In this document: positions 8,001 to 16,622 of the stretch, piece after piece
How the letters are laid out: the number at the start of each line of letters is the position of its first letter
How positions within the stretch are numbered: position 1 is the stretch's first letter
Source: Treponema berlinense
GTDB taxonomy: Bacteria > Spirochaetota > Spirochaetia > Treponematales > Treponemataceae
Assembly: GCF_900167025.1 (NCBI RefSeq)
Contig: NZ_FUXC01000005.1
Span: forward strand, 1 to 64,000
Length of the DNA stretch: 64,000 nt
Direction of reading: 5' to 3'
Notes under the pieces: model-generated
The model's input: the letters and a program-made list of their open reading frames with translations, nothing else
The model's database searches: none
What the model was told of the DNA's origin: nothing
Program-made: the position numbers and the translations under genes

Positions 8001-9088
8001 GATATATTCTTTCGTTAGATAAAATTTACGCAAATTATATTCCGGGTTCGGGCTATACCGAACAAATCAAATGGACCGATTACGATTTCGATAAGCGAAA
8101 ACTTGGACCTGATTATTACGAACTTCAGGTTTTTAATCCGGACAAGGCCTGCGGCTGGACTACAATCGGAAAAATTGATGTTGATGTAGCCAACAACGAT
8201 TTTGGAGAAAAAATCGATATTTCCGCATACGAAGATTCTGCAAAAATCAAACGTGTTAACCCAGAAGGGGTTGGAAAGGCTTGGGTCGAAATTGCACCGG
8301 TTTTTGACTTGCAAGACGGACAGAATGTTGGCTCTGGCGGAACTAATACGTCTGGAATGTTAAAAGTCTTGCGAAATTTTAAGCATTATTACCGGCTTGT
8401 CGCATATAGAAAAATTAGCGAAGAAAAGACCGTAACTGCAAGTGTCGGAAGCGATTTTTCGGTTTATGGATACAGAAATATTACGGACGAAGAATTTGCA
8501 AAGAGCGTTTCTCTTGTTCTTGCGGATGCAATATTTCAGTGTGGAATTAGCCCTGGTGGAGAAAACTCTGTTTCTGGAAAGCTTGGAAAATTTACAATCG
8601 GTCACACCGGTGCAAGTAAAACTGTATATTGGGGGACAGACGGAGAGGATTATCAGCATATTTTTAAGGGCGGAAGTCCTTCTGGCAAGGAGCCTTTTGC
8701 AAGTTGTTTTATATTGAATTTTAAGAAAATTGAACAAAGGTCAGCAGTTGACGGAAAAACACTTTATCATCTTCCGGAAACGGAAATTACTGTAACAACG
8801 GAAAAATTTGACGACGACAAGACTTATTCATCTAAATTTTCTATTTCTGTCGGAGCCGCAGGTTATAAAGGTTTGACGCAATTAAGTGACGGAGTAAAAA
8901 CTTCATGGATTTTAACAATCAAAAAAGATGGCAAAGTCGTAAAAAGCATTACAGAAGAAAATAAGGAAAAATTTCTTGAATGGTTCCCTTACGATATTGG
9001 AACAAGCCACGGCTCAGAAGAAAAGACATTCAACAGCGCAATTCCGGTTTACCAAAGTCCGTGGTGGGAGAGTCAGGAGAGTCAATGA
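5045..9088 (+). CDS. Large lipoprotein with fibronectin type III-like repeats
   Basis: About 1347 residues. I chose ATG 5045 over an upstream TTG (5039) because the signal peptide begins there. A hydrophobic segment (residues 10-20) ends in L-F-S-C, so Cys22 should be lipidated. The mature part contains repeated Fn3-like beta sandwiches with the A-P-x-N-L start and S-W-K / L-S-W core (near residues 47, 130, 236, 395, 735, 875). The last about 300 residues differ and may form a terminal cap. Its function is unknown; such proteins usually sit on the cell surface or in the periplasm and bind partners or polysaccharides. Its stop overlaps the start of the next lipoprotein by four bases. Confidence 0.8.
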   Translation: MNKRNSFNKFFLVVFSLFLFSCSDNLLDSPKSEGDNDSTKVADSIDAPVNLTATNGGFKVIDLSWKSVRGAKSYLIFAANSPFDEYVQIWETSEISYSVSVPAGKSQFYKVQAKNYKDVLSSFSNVASGSSLARPVITAIEQNAEGNSATVNWWMENCTNSTYENLIRYTVKVYSVDGSTVLKEVSVAGNETQVTIEGLEPKTKYNFLVEAYIISAQTNVESSGMIDSETARKLIPEAPANLEVGQGVSAEEICLSWDCPQYVDVSAGNGIFEQRPVYFKIYRKKTDSTEDYVEIVHYIGSVLQGDSSKNIFNFDCLTQTCSDERLRVEKSTEDGAVACENYKYVGKSKIFWTDKTELERGIQYSYKVQAFVDDVKKSISSDKCAAEENGWLISVPVLSVKDSYIVDDSSLKYLKIIFGFNGEFENFGKDYSYILVESKTDFSGENLVETQFEFENFEELLKNERIFENPKEQSGYYTYKIFIAPTENKNPESAYTRANIPGKFVVTDDSMLVPKIKTFEVMDGFSDKFEIQFSYIEEYVYYLCWIPVVDGVEQEQQYLSLQKDKLSISDAENGEKIAKFIHEAPAGEKRTYILEVENNKITTNRVCQNVSETLGKAKLSNKEKFYEKIQVEWQKVQKADEYSVEAFFTENPENKISVGEDSILSEDGKTFICTINEPSGWNNAEISGQSVTVKIISKNTGTGNSTESTIETSTMGPALVELNAGKADRNSMSVSWKKIDGAKGYVVGRGKCADGLSGLVESADSYFVSADGTTVNIEGSLVEKERVEVTLDNGRFTLTDKYADTTENETNQIAYKKNQSEIVWGLEYKYSVIPVLEEDDFVFEAENSKIGLTKQSKVLYENLDFVSNGTSGYGLDLKASKATDNEKIQITWKQPFDGKSKMPSLYIRESKSSDGSWKKYDKGNLVSSDKELYQTQIVPENSLEAYDFLVVYESASSEISAIPDSFEKKLKKTMAEESPLEQQNKGYILSLDKIYANYIPGSGYTEQIKWTDYDFDKRKLGPDYYELQVFNPDKACGWTTIGKIDVDVANNDFGEKIDISAYEDSAKIKRVNPEGVGKAWVEIAPVFDLQDGQNVGSGGTNTSGMLKVLRNFKHYYRLVAYRKISEEKTVTASVGSDFSVYGYRNITDEEFAKSVSLVLADAIFQCGISPGGENSVSGKLGKFTIGHTGASKTVYWGTDGEDYQHIFKGGSPSGKEPFASCFILNFKKIEQRSAVDGKTLYHLPETEITVTTEKFDDDKTYSSKFSISVGAAGYKGLTQLSDGVKTSWILTIKKDGKVVKSITEENKEKFLEWFPYDIGTSHGSEEKTFNSAIPVYQSPWWESQESQ

Positions 9089-11358
9089 AGCGAAAATTCT
9101 TTATTCTTAAAAATCTAAAAAAAATCTCGCCGTTTTTTGGCATTTTAACTGTTTTTTGCTTTTTTTCGTGTTCGGCATGGTTTCAGGACAAGGTTTCTAT
9201 GCAGACAGACGGAAAATTTGTCAATCTTGGTGAACTTTTTAAAACCGAAACAAAAATAGAAAGCCTTGATTCTCCTGCACAGGTTTTTGCAAGTCAGGGA
9301 TTGTATCCAGATTCAATTAAACTTTCCTGGACAGAAGTCGAAAACGCTACAAGTTACAGAATCGAGCGTGCGGTTGTAAAAACGGTCGATCCGAGCGGAA
9401 ACTGGAATGTTCCTGACGAATCCGAATTCAATTCTTTGGAAATTTACAACGTAAACAATTCGTATACTGACGTGATTTTAAAAGAGCAGATTGAGGAAGA
9501 CGAATATTTTTATCACTATTTTTATAAAATCTATGCAGAAAATAAAGAAAAAGGTCTTATAAGCGAAGGCTCTGACAACGTTTTATCGCAGACCCGCGCA
9601 GAAGGCTGGCTTTTTGCTCCTCCGTTAAATCTGAATGCGTCAAAAGGTAAATCAACCTCAAAAATCAAATTGAGCTGGGATTCGGTAAGTGGCGCTTCAA
9701 GATACAAAATTTACCGTGGCGAAAACGAAAACAACGTCAGTTTTATAAAAACCGTCTATGGAAATTTAACATCGTTCGATGATTCAATTTCTTCAAAAGA
9801 CCAGGGAACTGAATTTTATTACAAGATTACGGCGGTAAATTCCCTGGGAATTGAATCTGCTTTTAGTAAATCGAACATGGGATATTCTTTGGTGGAAGGC
9901 GCTCCTGCTGTCAGCGAAAAAGTTGAAGTTGCCGACGGTTTTGGAACAAGTCTCTCAGAATTGAAAATAAAATGGAAGGAAGTCGAAAAAACCTCAGAAA
10001 CTGCGGTTATAAGATACAATTTGTACAGAACAAGTTCAAAAGATTCGGTTTATAAAAAAATCGGTTCAAATTTGACGGCGACTTCTTACACTGACAAAAG
10101 CGTTTCTCCCGGTTTGATTTATTATTATTTTGTGCAGACAGTTTGTCTTGACGAAGGCCTGGAAATAAAAAGCGCCTTTACAGAAAATTCAAATGAGAAT
10201 TTTGGATTTTTGCTCAGTGCTCCTGCAGAATTGGAAGTTGGCGACGGTTCTAGTTCGGAAAAAGTTATTCTAGTCTGGTCAAAGGCAATTGGCTCTCAGC
10301 ACAAAAATTTTACCTACAAAATTTATGTGAGCAGCAGGCAGGAAGATTTCTATTCTGAACTTATGAGCGGAATAGAAGGAATTGAAAACGAAAATGGTTA
10401 TCTTGAATACGAAATTGACAAATATCCGTATTTTAAAATTTCGACCGTAAATTCCGAAGGGCTTGAAAGTTCGCAGAGTTTTGCCGCGGCTCCAATGCCG
10501 GCTGCGCCTCAAAATGTAACGGCTTCAAAGACAAGTTTTATGAATTCGGACTTAGCTCCAAATTCAAATAATATTTATCCTGTAAAAATAACCTGGGAAA
10601 AACCTGCTCAAGACGAGCCTGCCGGTTATTACATTTATCGTTCTGCAAAAACCGACAGCGGTTTTAGAAAGTTGAATGAAAATCCCGTAACAGAGACAGA
10701 ATTTATTGACGACAGCAGCGAAAGTCTTGCAAAGGTGGGAGTTCCGTATTTTTATAAGGTTGTTTCGATAAATTCACTTGGACAGGGAAAAAAGAGCAAC
10801 AATCCACAGGTTGAATACGACGATGCGGTTTTAGAGGGTGGAGACGCGTTCAAAAATATAAAATGTCTTGGTTATGGAGCATTGACGCGCGAGCAATGGT
10901 TTAGAGAATACAACAAAACCTGTATGAGCAGCCAGAAAAAACTTACTTTAATGCACAAACCAAACGATACGGACAAACTCGGAAGCGAAAGCGTAGAAGG
11001 AACAATTTCTGGAACTCTCAGATATACAGCAAAAATTGCGGGACTTGGTGCGGAAATAAAAATGCCTTACACAAATTACGCAGATTTCTGGATAAACAAC
11101 AATGAAAAACTTGGAGTTTATTTCTGTTTTGAAAGCGGAAGTACGGATACAACTTCGAATATGAGCGGAAACGGAAAAATGTCCGGAACAGTAAAATGCA
11201 GCGGAATGTATCCGGGCGAAGCTTATTACGGAAATTTGGAAATTAAGAGCGGTGCTGCTGGTGGCGGAACTTACGGAGTAAAAACCTTCGACCTTGAAGG
11301 AAACGAAATTCTTTCATCGGGAGCGGTCGACTGGCTGGTAGGCGAGGAAGGAAGATAA
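9085..11358 (+). CDS. Second fibronectin type III-like lipoprotein
   Basis: 757 residues. The start at 9085 (ATGA overlap with the previous gene) places a good signal peptide; an upstream in-frame start at 8980 would put the signal peptide internally. The lipobox F-F-S-C makes Cys29 the lipidation site. Five Fn3-like modules are visible: D-S-I-K-L-S-W (about 70), S-K-I-K-L-S-W (about 190), L-K-I-K-W (about 290), V-I-L-V-W (about 390) and V-K-I-T-W-E-K-P (about 490), several with Y-K-I-Y-R strands. The tail, rich in Gly and Ser with G-A-A-G-G-G-T-Y-G, is not Fn3. It is paralogous in build to the gene before it and probably works with it. Confidence 0.8.
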   Translation: MKRKFFILKNLKKISPFFGILTVFCFFSCSAWFQDKVSMQTDGKFVNLGELFKTETKIESLDSPAQVFASQGLYPDSIKLSWTEVENATSYRIERAVVKTVDPSGNWNVPDESEFNSLEIYNVNNSYTDVILKEQIEEDEYFYHYFYKIYAENKEKGLISEGSDNVLSQTRAEGWLFAPPLNLNASKGKSTSKIKLSWDSVSGASRYKIYRGENENNVSFIKTVYGNLTSFDDSISSKDQGTEFYYKITAVNSLGIESAFSKSNMGYSLVEGAPAVSEKVEVADGFGTSLSELKIKWKEVEKTSETAVIRYNLYRTSSKDSVYKKIGSNLTATSYTDKSVSPGLIYYYFVQTVCLDEGLEIKSAFTENSNENFGFLLSAPAELEVGDGSSSEKVILVWSKAIGSQHKNFTYKIYVSSRQEDFYSELMSGIEGIENENGYLEYEIDKYPYFKISTVNSEGLESSQSFAAAPMPAAPQNVTASKTSFMNSDLAPNSNNIYPVKITWEKPAQDEPAGYYIYRSAKTDSGFRKLNENPVTETEFIDDSSESLAKVGVPYFYKVVSINSLGQGKKSNNPQVEYDDAVLEGGDAFKNIKCLGYGALTREQWFREYNKTCMSSQKKLTLMHKPNDTDKLGSESVEGTISGTLRYTAKIAGLGAEIKMPYTNYADFWINNNEKLGVYFCFESGSTDTTSNMSGNGKMSGTVKCSGMYPGEAYYGNLEIKSGAAGGGTYGVKTFDLEGNEILSSGAVDWLVGEEGR

Positions 11359-11413
11359 AACTTTGAGAACAGATATTTTTTTTACGGAAAATGTTAATAT
11401 GCTAAACAGAAGA

Positions 11414-11764
11414 ATGAAAAATATAAAAAAAACACTTGAATGGCTTATTTTTGCAGAATTAGTTTTGCTTTTTGCAGGCTGTTATGTTCCATCTCCTTTA
11501 TACGGAACCTGGGCAGACAACAACGGAAATAAAATTTCTTTTGTTTCTGACGGAACCTTTGTTGCTACGATAACTGATTTAAACACGAAAGAAAAAACTG
11601 TAACTCAGGGCGATTATACGGTAATCGACAATGTAATCTGTTTTTCGACGACAGACGGAGTTTCGATAAATACAGAATGGGATATTCGCGGTTCAATGCT
11701 GTACATAACCTGGACAAAGGGCGGAATTACAAACGTAATGACACTTTACCATATATCAAAATAA
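11414..11764 (+). CDS. Small lipoprotein with lipocalin-like repeat strands
   Basis: 116 residues from ATG 11414. ATG 11399 and TTG 11363 are also in frame, but 11414 gives the shortest proper signal peptide, ending in F-A-G-C (Cys23). The mature protein begins P-S-P-L-Y-G-T-W-A-D-N-N-G-N, then F-V-S-D-G-T-F-V-A-T-I and Y-T-V-I-D-N-V-I. This is the pattern of a small antiparallel-beta (lipocalin-like) domain. Third gene of the lipoprotein operon, 10 bp before the next gene. Function unknown. Confidence 0.65.
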   Translation: MKNIKKTLEWLIFAELVLLFAGCYVPSPLYGTWADNNGNKISFVSDGTFVATITDLNTKEKTVTQGDYTVIDNVICFSTTDGVSINTEWDIRGSMLYITWTKGGITNVMTLYHISK

Positions 11765-11774
11765 GGCGGAAAAA

Positions 11775-12497
11775 ATGAAAAAATTCGCGTTTGCCTTTAT
11801 ATTGATTTTTAGTGCGTACAGTTTATTTTCTCAAACAAGTGCGGAAAACGAAATAACTGAAAGCGAAGTAATCGAAAGTGAGGAAAATGAAAATTCTTTA
11901 GCCAAAGAAAGCACAAAAGAAAAAGTTGAAAAAATTCTTTTGGATGAAGAATTTTATTTTTCGTTTGACAATGGATTTGCACTTTTAAACGTACATAGAA
12001 TTCAAAAGGAAAGCAAAAACAGCAATTTTGTCTGGCAAGATTCTCTGGCAGGATTGTATTTTACGGCAAAGACAAAAAATTTATCATTATGCAATTTAAA
12101 ATTCAGAATGGAAGGACTTTATCCGTTTTTGCATCAGTTTAATGGAATGAAGCAATTTGCCAAGCAGACGATTTTGTATGGATTTGATTTCTTCTTAGGT
12201 CCGTACGAAGAATGGAAGCCGTTTAAGTATTTGACATTCAATTTTGCGCCTGGAATACATTATATGTACCAGTTGAGCGATGAATATCACTTAAATTATT
12301 TAGGACTTGCCTTGAACGCAGGAGTGGAATTTCCAGTTTTTGAACGCTGGACATTTTTGCTTGACGGAACATTCAGCTGGGATAACGCAAATTTGGGCAC
12401 AAACAAAGATATTCAGCCCTTTGACTACAGCTGGCAATGGCAGACAACTCTTGGCGTAAGATATTCAAGAAAGCATTTGAACGGCTTGAACAGATAG
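11775..12497 (+). CDS. Probable exported outer-membrane beta protein
   Basis: 240 residues with a classical signal peptide (K-K-F-A-F-A-F-I-L-I-F-S-A-Y-S-L-F-S-Q, cleavage about residue 20) and AAGGCGGAAAAA as ribosome binding site. After an acidic linker (many E-N-E/S-E) the rest has alternating hydrophobic and aromatic strands (F-K-Y-L-T-F-N-F-A-P-G-I-H-Y-M-Y, L-G-L-A-L-N-A-G-V-E-F) and ends in T-L-G-V-R-Y-S. That fits a small outer-membrane beta barrel. I recognise no specific family. Last gene of the envelope operon; it converges on arfB with only 10 bp between. Confidence 0.6.
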   Translation: MKKFAFAFILIFSAYSLFSQTSAENEITESEVIESEENENSLAKESTKEKVEKILLDEEFYFSFDNGFALLNVHRIQKESKNSNFVWQDSLAGLYFTAKTKNLSLCNLKFRMEGLYPFLHQFNGMKQFAKQTILYGFDFFLGPYEEWKPFKYLTFNFAPGIHYMYQLSDEYHLNYLGLALNAGVEFPVFERWTFLLDGTFSWDNANLGTNKDIQPFDYSWQWQTTLGVRYSRKHLNGLNR

Positions 12498-12507
12498 AAC
12501 TATATTT

Positions 12508-12921
12508 TTATTGCCAAATTTTGCCGCGGCTTTTTTTGATTTCGGAACGGATTTTTTTGAGCTTTAATTTGCGCTCTTTGCTGGATTTTGTTGGTTTAGT
12601 TTTTATTCGTTTTTTTTGAATCGCAAGGGCTTGAATTATGCGGTTTTCTATTCGGGCCAGAGCAATTTGCCGGTTTCGTTCCTGATAGCGTTCTTCATCA
12701 ACATCTAAAAAAAGACAAAAATCTTTGTTAATTATAGAAGAAAGTTTGGTTTTAAGACGATTTCGTTCGTTTTCGTTTATTCCTTCAAGCAATTCCAATG
12801 GCAAAACCAAATGAACTTTAGTATTCACCTTATTAACATTTTGTCCGCCTTTCCCACCGCTACGAGAAAACGAAAGTTGAGAATTATTTATTATAGAATT
12901 GTGAAGATCAACCCTGTTCAT
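12508..12921 (-). CDS. arfB: Peptidyl-tRNA hydrolase ArfB (ribosome rescue)
   Basis: 137 residues starting at ATG 12921 (M-N-R-V-D-L). The RF-1 family GGQ loop is intact as S-G-G-K-G-G-Q-N-V-N-K-V (residues about 21-32). The C-terminus is a long basic tail (K-K-R-I-K-T-K-P-T-K and onward) that in ArfB enters the empty mRNA channel of stalled ribosomes. It frees nascent chains from non-stop ribosomes without a codon. A longer in-frame start exists at 12999, but the added 26 residues do not resemble the family. Confidence 0.85.
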   Translation of the reverse strand: MNRVDLHNSIINNSQLSFSRSGGKGGQNVNKVNTKVHLVLPLELLEGINENERNRLKTKLSSIINKDFCLFLDVDEERYQERNRQIALARIENRIIQALAIQKKRIKTKPTKSSKERKLKLKKIRSEIKKSRGKIWQ

Positions 12922-13075
12922 TTTTAACCACCATAAAACATTATAGAAAAAGTTTAAGAAATTGCAATTTGGAGCATTGTTGGAAGAATATGATTGCATT
13001 TTGGCGTAAAAAATGTCAGATTTTTTTGCTTTTTGACTTGAAGTAGTCTGTCTGGCGTTTTTCCCGAACCTGCGC

Positions 13076-13759
13076 TTAAACTTTGCCTTTTGTCGAAGGA
13101 ATTTCTCCGTTTCTTCTTGGGTCGATTGCTACTGCTTGGCGTAAGGCTCTGGCTGCGGCTTTAAAAAGGCCTTCTATTTTGTGGTGGTCGGATCGGCCTC
13201 GGATTGTGTCCAAATGAATGTTGCATTTTGCGTTTGCCGCAAATCCCTGCCAAAAATCTTCAAAGCAATCTGTCTGGAAAAGGTAGTCGTTTCCGTCTTC
13301 GCCGCGACTCAAAAGTGGAATTCCTGTCAGCTGGGCGTTACATACGCAGTACGGGCGTCCTCCAAAGTCAACTGCTACTTGAGAAGTCGCATCTTTTCGT
13401 TCTTCGGTTGAGGCGGATTCAATTAAATCAAAATCAACTCCGCATCTTAAAAGGCTTTCGTCCATAGGGTAGATAAAATAGCCTGTCCGAAAAATTCCTG
13501 CGCAGTTTCCAAGCGCTTTTGCAAAAGCCATTCCCAGAGCAATTCCAGTGTCTTCTATTAGATGATGCTGGTCTACGTCCAAATCTCCAGATATTTCTCC
13601 GGAAAGGTCAAAAAGACCGTGTTTACAGAAAGAATTGAGCATATGATTAAAAAAACCGATTGGATTTTTTACAGAATATTTTCCGCTTCCATCGAGATTA
13701 AGAGTCAATTTTATTTGAGTTTCTTTAGTATTTCGTTCAATTTCCGCAATTCTTTCCAT
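13076..13759 (-). CDS. hisB: Imidazoleglycerol-phosphate dehydratase
   Basis: 227 residues, single-domain type. The metal-binding histidine clusters D-Q-H-H-L-I-E-D-T-G (about 65) and R-S-D-H-H-K-I-E-G-L-F-K-A (about 191) are intact, as is the N-H-M-L motif near 39. It converts imidazole glycerol phosphate to imidazole acetol phosphate, a middle step of histidine synthesis, in the cytosol. It follows hisG by 44 bp on the same strand and is probably co-transcribed. The other his genes are not nearby. Confidence 0.93.
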   Translation of the reverse strand: MERIAEIERNTKETQIKLTLNLDGSGKYSVKNPIGFFNHMLNSFCKHGLFDLSGEISGDLDVDQHHLIEDTGIALGMAFAKALGNCAGIFRTGYFIYPMDESLLRCGVDFDLIESASTEERKDATSQVAVDFGGRPYCVCNAQLTGIPLLSRGEDGNDYLFQTDCFEDFWQGFAANAKCNIHLDTIRGRSDHHKIEGLFKAAARALRQAVAIDPRRNGEIPSTKGKV

Positions 13760-13803
13760 AAAAATAGTTCCTTAAGTGGTTTTTGTAGCGAGCAGCTTTT
13801 TTA

Positions 13804-14676
13804 TTACTGCATAACCTTTCTCAGTTCGTATTCGAGAATATCGGTTGCTCCAAGCTGATGCAGTTTTGGAAGAAGGGTTGGAACTTCGCTTTTTTTTACG
13901 GCAATTTTTACGGCATAACCGTTGTCGCCAAAAAGTGGTGAAACTGTCGGGCTTTTCATTGCCGGAATTCCCTTAATAAGCGCATCGAAATTGTCTTTTG
14001 AAACGTTCATTTCGAGCATTACGCGGCTGCGTGCTGCAAGAACTGCTTCAAAAAGCATTTTAAGTTCCATGATTTTTTGTTTTTTCTCAGGATCTTTCAA
14101 TGCCTCTTTAGAAGCGTACATTCTTGTCGAAGATTCCATGATTGTGTCGCAAATTTTAAGATGATTTGCGCGCAAACTTGAACCTGTCGAAGTATTGTCA
14201 ATCAAAATCTGAGCAAGAGCCTGTTCGTTGTCCTGCACAAATCCTTCTGAAGTTCCCCAGGTGCGGAAAATTTTTCCGTCAACATTCTTTCCTTTTGCCC
14301 AAAACCGGCTCAAATTCTGGTATTCGGTTGCAATTGTAACCGGTTTTTTGAGAAGTGCGTCAAAATCTACTGTTTCAGGAACTGCAACGACAATGCGCAC
14401 TGGATCAAAACCCAAGTCCATGATTTCTTCAACCTGATCTTGAACTCCGTTTTCAAAAACCCAGTCTTTTCCCGAAAAAGCAACATCGGCACGGTTGTCG
14501 GCAAGCAGGGCGCTGGAAATTTGAGGTTTTACAACCTGAAAAGCCAGGTCGTCCTGATTTGTAATCGGATAATATGTGCGGTCTGGCAGATAAATTGAAA
14601 TGCCGACATCTTTTAAAAGTTCAACAACAGATTCGTAAATTCTTCCTTTAGCCAAAAGAATGCTCAGTTTTTTCAT
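13804..14676 (-). CDS. hisG: ATP phosphoribosyltransferase, long form
   Basis: 290 residues, the long HisG form with its own C-terminal regulatory domain (S-P-T-V-S-P-L-F-G-D-N-G onward), so HisZ is not needed. The start is L-S-I-L-L-A-K-G-R-I-Y-E, and D-N-T-S-T-G-S-S-L-R (about 163) is the phosphate/PRPP-binding loop. It condenses ATP with PRPP, the first and feedback-inhibited step of histidine synthesis. Upstream AAGGA is the ribosome binding site. The 206 bp between hisG and the divergent lrp gene should hold both promoters. Confidence 0.92.
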   Translation of the reverse strand: MKKLSILLAKGRIYESVVELLKDVGISIYLPDRTYYPITNQDDLAFQVVKPQISSALLADNRADVAFSGKDWVFENGVQDQVEEIMDLGFDPVRIVVAVPETVDFDALLKKPVTIATEYQNLSRFWAKGKNVDGKIFRTWGTSEGFVQDNEQALAQILIDNTSTGSSLRANHLKICDTIMESSTRMYASKEALKDPEKKQKIMELKMLFEAVLAARSRVMLEMNVSKDNFDALIKGIPAMKSPTVSPLFGDNGYAVKIAVKKSEVPTLLPKLHQLGATDILEYELRKVMQ

Positions 14677-14882
14677 AAAAAATCCTTTCGGGATAAACCC
14701 AATAAATCTTCTAATATAATAAAGAAATATAACGTAAAATTCAACTTTGAAGGCACTTTGAAGAAAAAATACTGAACCATTGAATTTTTTTTCTTAAAAA
14801 TATTTCAAATTGGTTTTAAAATATTCAAAAAGTCGTTTTTCTGTGCTAAAATTGCATATATTTATTTTTTCGAGGTAAAAAA

Positions 14883-15377
14883 ATGGACGGCAAGGAAGAA
14901 ATTCTTGAACTTTTGCGTGAAAATGCGCGTCTTTCTGTTGAAGACATTTCCGCAATGACGAAAAAAACTCCAGATGAGGTTAAAAAAATTATTGCCGAAC
15001 TGGAAAACGAAGGTGTTATCTTAAAATATGCCGCCATTATAAATCCTGAAAAAGACGAAGCGAATAAAGATAAGGTTGTTGCCGAGATTGAAATTCAGTG
15101 TCAGCCTGAACGTGAACACGGTTTTGACGCGCTCGCTGAACGAATTTACAGGTTTCCGCAGGTTAAGTCGCTTTATTTGATGAGCGGCGGCTATGACTTA
15201 AAAGTTATAATCGAAGGCGACAATTTAAAAGAAGTTGCAGGTTTTGTTTCAAGCAAACTTTCGACTTTGAACGGTGTGCGTTCTACAAAAACTCATTTTC
15301 TTCTAAAAAAATACAAAGAAAACGATGTCCTCTACGTTGAAGACGAAACTGACCGTCGCGAAGGAGTCATGGCATAA
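14883..15377 (+). CDS. Lrp/AsnC-family transcription regulator
   Basis: 164 residues: an N-terminal winged helix (E-I-L-E-L-L-R-E-N-A-R-L-S-V-E-D-I) and a C-terminal ligand-binding RAM domain (V-V-A-E-I-E-I, Y-L-M-S-G-G-Y-D-L-K-V). A GAGG ribosome binding site lies at 14872-14875. It ends two bases before an aminotransferase gene. This pairing suggests that the regulator senses an amino acid and controls its partner enzyme. A possible promoter is TTCAAA, 17 bases, TAAAAT just upstream (about 14825-14855). Confidence 0.85.
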   Translation: MDGKEEILELLRENARLSVEDISAMTKKTPDEVKKIIAELENEGVILKYAAIINPEKDEANKDKVVAEIEIQCQPEREHGFDALAERIYRFPQVKSLYLMSGGYDLKVIIEGDNLKEVAGFVSSKLSTLNGVRSTKTHFLLKKYKENDVLYVEDETDRREGVMA

Positions 15378-15379
15378 AA

Positions 15380-16558
15380 ATGAACAACAGACCCGATAAA
15401 TTTTCTAAATCAATGATGAATATTCCGCCGTCAGGAATCCGCAAATTTTTTGAAATGCTGATTGGTCATGATGACGTAATTTCTCTTTCTGTCGGCGAAC
15501 CGGATTTTCCAACTCCGTGGGTTATGCGCGAAGAAGCGTTTTATCATCTTGAAAAAGGACATACTTCTTATACTTCTAACTGGGGTTTGATTGAACTGCG
15601 TGAAGAAATTTCAAAATATATGGAACGGTATGAACTTTACTACAATCCAAAAAATGAAATTCTCGTTACGGTTGGCGCGAGCGAAGGAGTTGATGCTTCT
15701 TTGCGCGCAATTCTCAATCCTGGTGACGAACTGATTGTCGTTCAGCCTTGTTATGTAAACTACGTTCCTTTGGCAGAACTGTGTCAGGTTAAGGTAATTC
15801 CAATTGATTCTAGTGTAAACGGTTATTATCCGACGGCTCAGCAGATTAAAGATGCAATTACTCCAAAAACAAAAGCTGTCATGATTTGTTCTCCGAATAA
15901 TCCGACTGGAACTATGATTCCTGCAGAAGAACTTGAAAAAATTGCAAAAGTTATCGTAGAAAATCAACTTTGGTGTATTTCGGACGAAATTTATTGTGAG
16001 CTTCATTACGAAGATGCACAGCATGTTTCTATTGGTTCGTTCCCTGGAATGAAAGATTACTCGATTATTTTGAACGGTTTTTCCAAATCTTTTGCCATGA
16101 CAGGTTGGCGAATTGGTTATATTGCTGCTCCTGCCGACCTTTTGCAGCAAATTGTAAAACTTCACGGTTACAACACAATCTGCGCGCCGATTTTTTCTCA
16201 ATATGCGGCTGTAGAAGGTTTGCGCCACGGCTGGAAGGATGTTGAAAAAATGCGCATAAGTTACCAGCAGAGAAGAAATTTAATGTACAAGGCTTTTTGC
16301 GACATGGGGTTGCCTGTTCCTGAGCCAAAAGGAGCATTCTATATGTTCCCGGATATTTCTTCGACAGGACTTTCTTCGGAAGAATTTGCAACTAAACTTT
16401 TTCAAAAACACAACGTTGCTGTTGTTCCTGGAAGCGTTTTTGGTCTTGGCGGTGAAGGGCATATTCGCTGCTGCTATGCAACTGGAATCGAAAAAATGAA
16501 AATCGCCCTCGACAGAATTGCAGATTTTGTAAGGGAATTAAAAGATTCGAAAAACTAA
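15380..16558 (+). CDS. PLP-dependent class I/II aminotransferase
   Basis: 392 residues with fold-type I aminotransferase features: V-G-E-P-D-F-P-T-P, H-T-S-Y-T-S-N-W-G, S-P-N-N-P-T-G-T (about 175), D-E-I-Y (about 208) and the PLP lysine in S-K-S-F-A-M-T-G-W-R-I-G-Y (about 236). The carboxylate-binding Arg is in H-I-R-C-C-Y (about 365). It exchanges an amino group between an amino acid and a 2-keto acid. Aromatic, alanine or aspartate specificity cannot be told. The coupled Lrp-type gene just upstream likely regulates it. A strong terminator follows. Confidence 0.88.
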   Translation: MNNRPDKFSKSMMNIPPSGIRKFFEMLIGHDDVISLSVGEPDFPTPWVMREEAFYHLEKGHTSYTSNWGLIELREEISKYMERYELYYNPKNEILVTVGASEGVDASLRAILNPGDELIVVQPCYVNYVPLAELCQVKVIPIDSSVNGYYPTAQQIKDAITPKTKAVMICSPNNPTGTMIPAEELEKIAKVIVENQLWCISDEIYCELHYEDAQHVSIGSFPGMKDYSIILNGFSKSFAMTGWRIGYIAAPADLLQQIVKLHGYNTICAPIFSQYAAVEGLRHGWKDVEKMRISYQQRRNLMYKAFCDMGLPVPEPKGAFYMFPDISSTGLSSEEFATKLFQKHNVAVVPGSVFGLGGEGHIRCCYATGIEKMKIALDRIADFVRELKDSKN

Positions 16559-16578
16559 ATCTTTTAGTAAGTTATATA

Positions 16579-16622
16579 TGCTGAGCGTCTGATGGTCTTT
16601 GAAAGGCGTTCAGCATTTTTTT
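16579..16622 (+). terminator. Rho-independent terminator after the aminotransferase
   Basis: An 11-bp stem (16579-16589 with 16605-16615; TGCTGAGCGTC / GGCGTTCAGCA) is followed by an eight-base T run that reaches the stop codon of the convergent TPR gene. Confidence 0.85.

Noticed and set aside
5726-8737. Minus-strand ORFs of 76-127 codons under the Fn3 lipoprotein gene
   Set aside because: They run antisense to a clear long gene, lack ribosome binding sites and have composition typical of shadow frames.
14677-14882. T-box or his leader attenuator upstream of hisG
   Set aside because: I see no His-codon leader, no T-box sequence and no terminator stem in these 206 bp.
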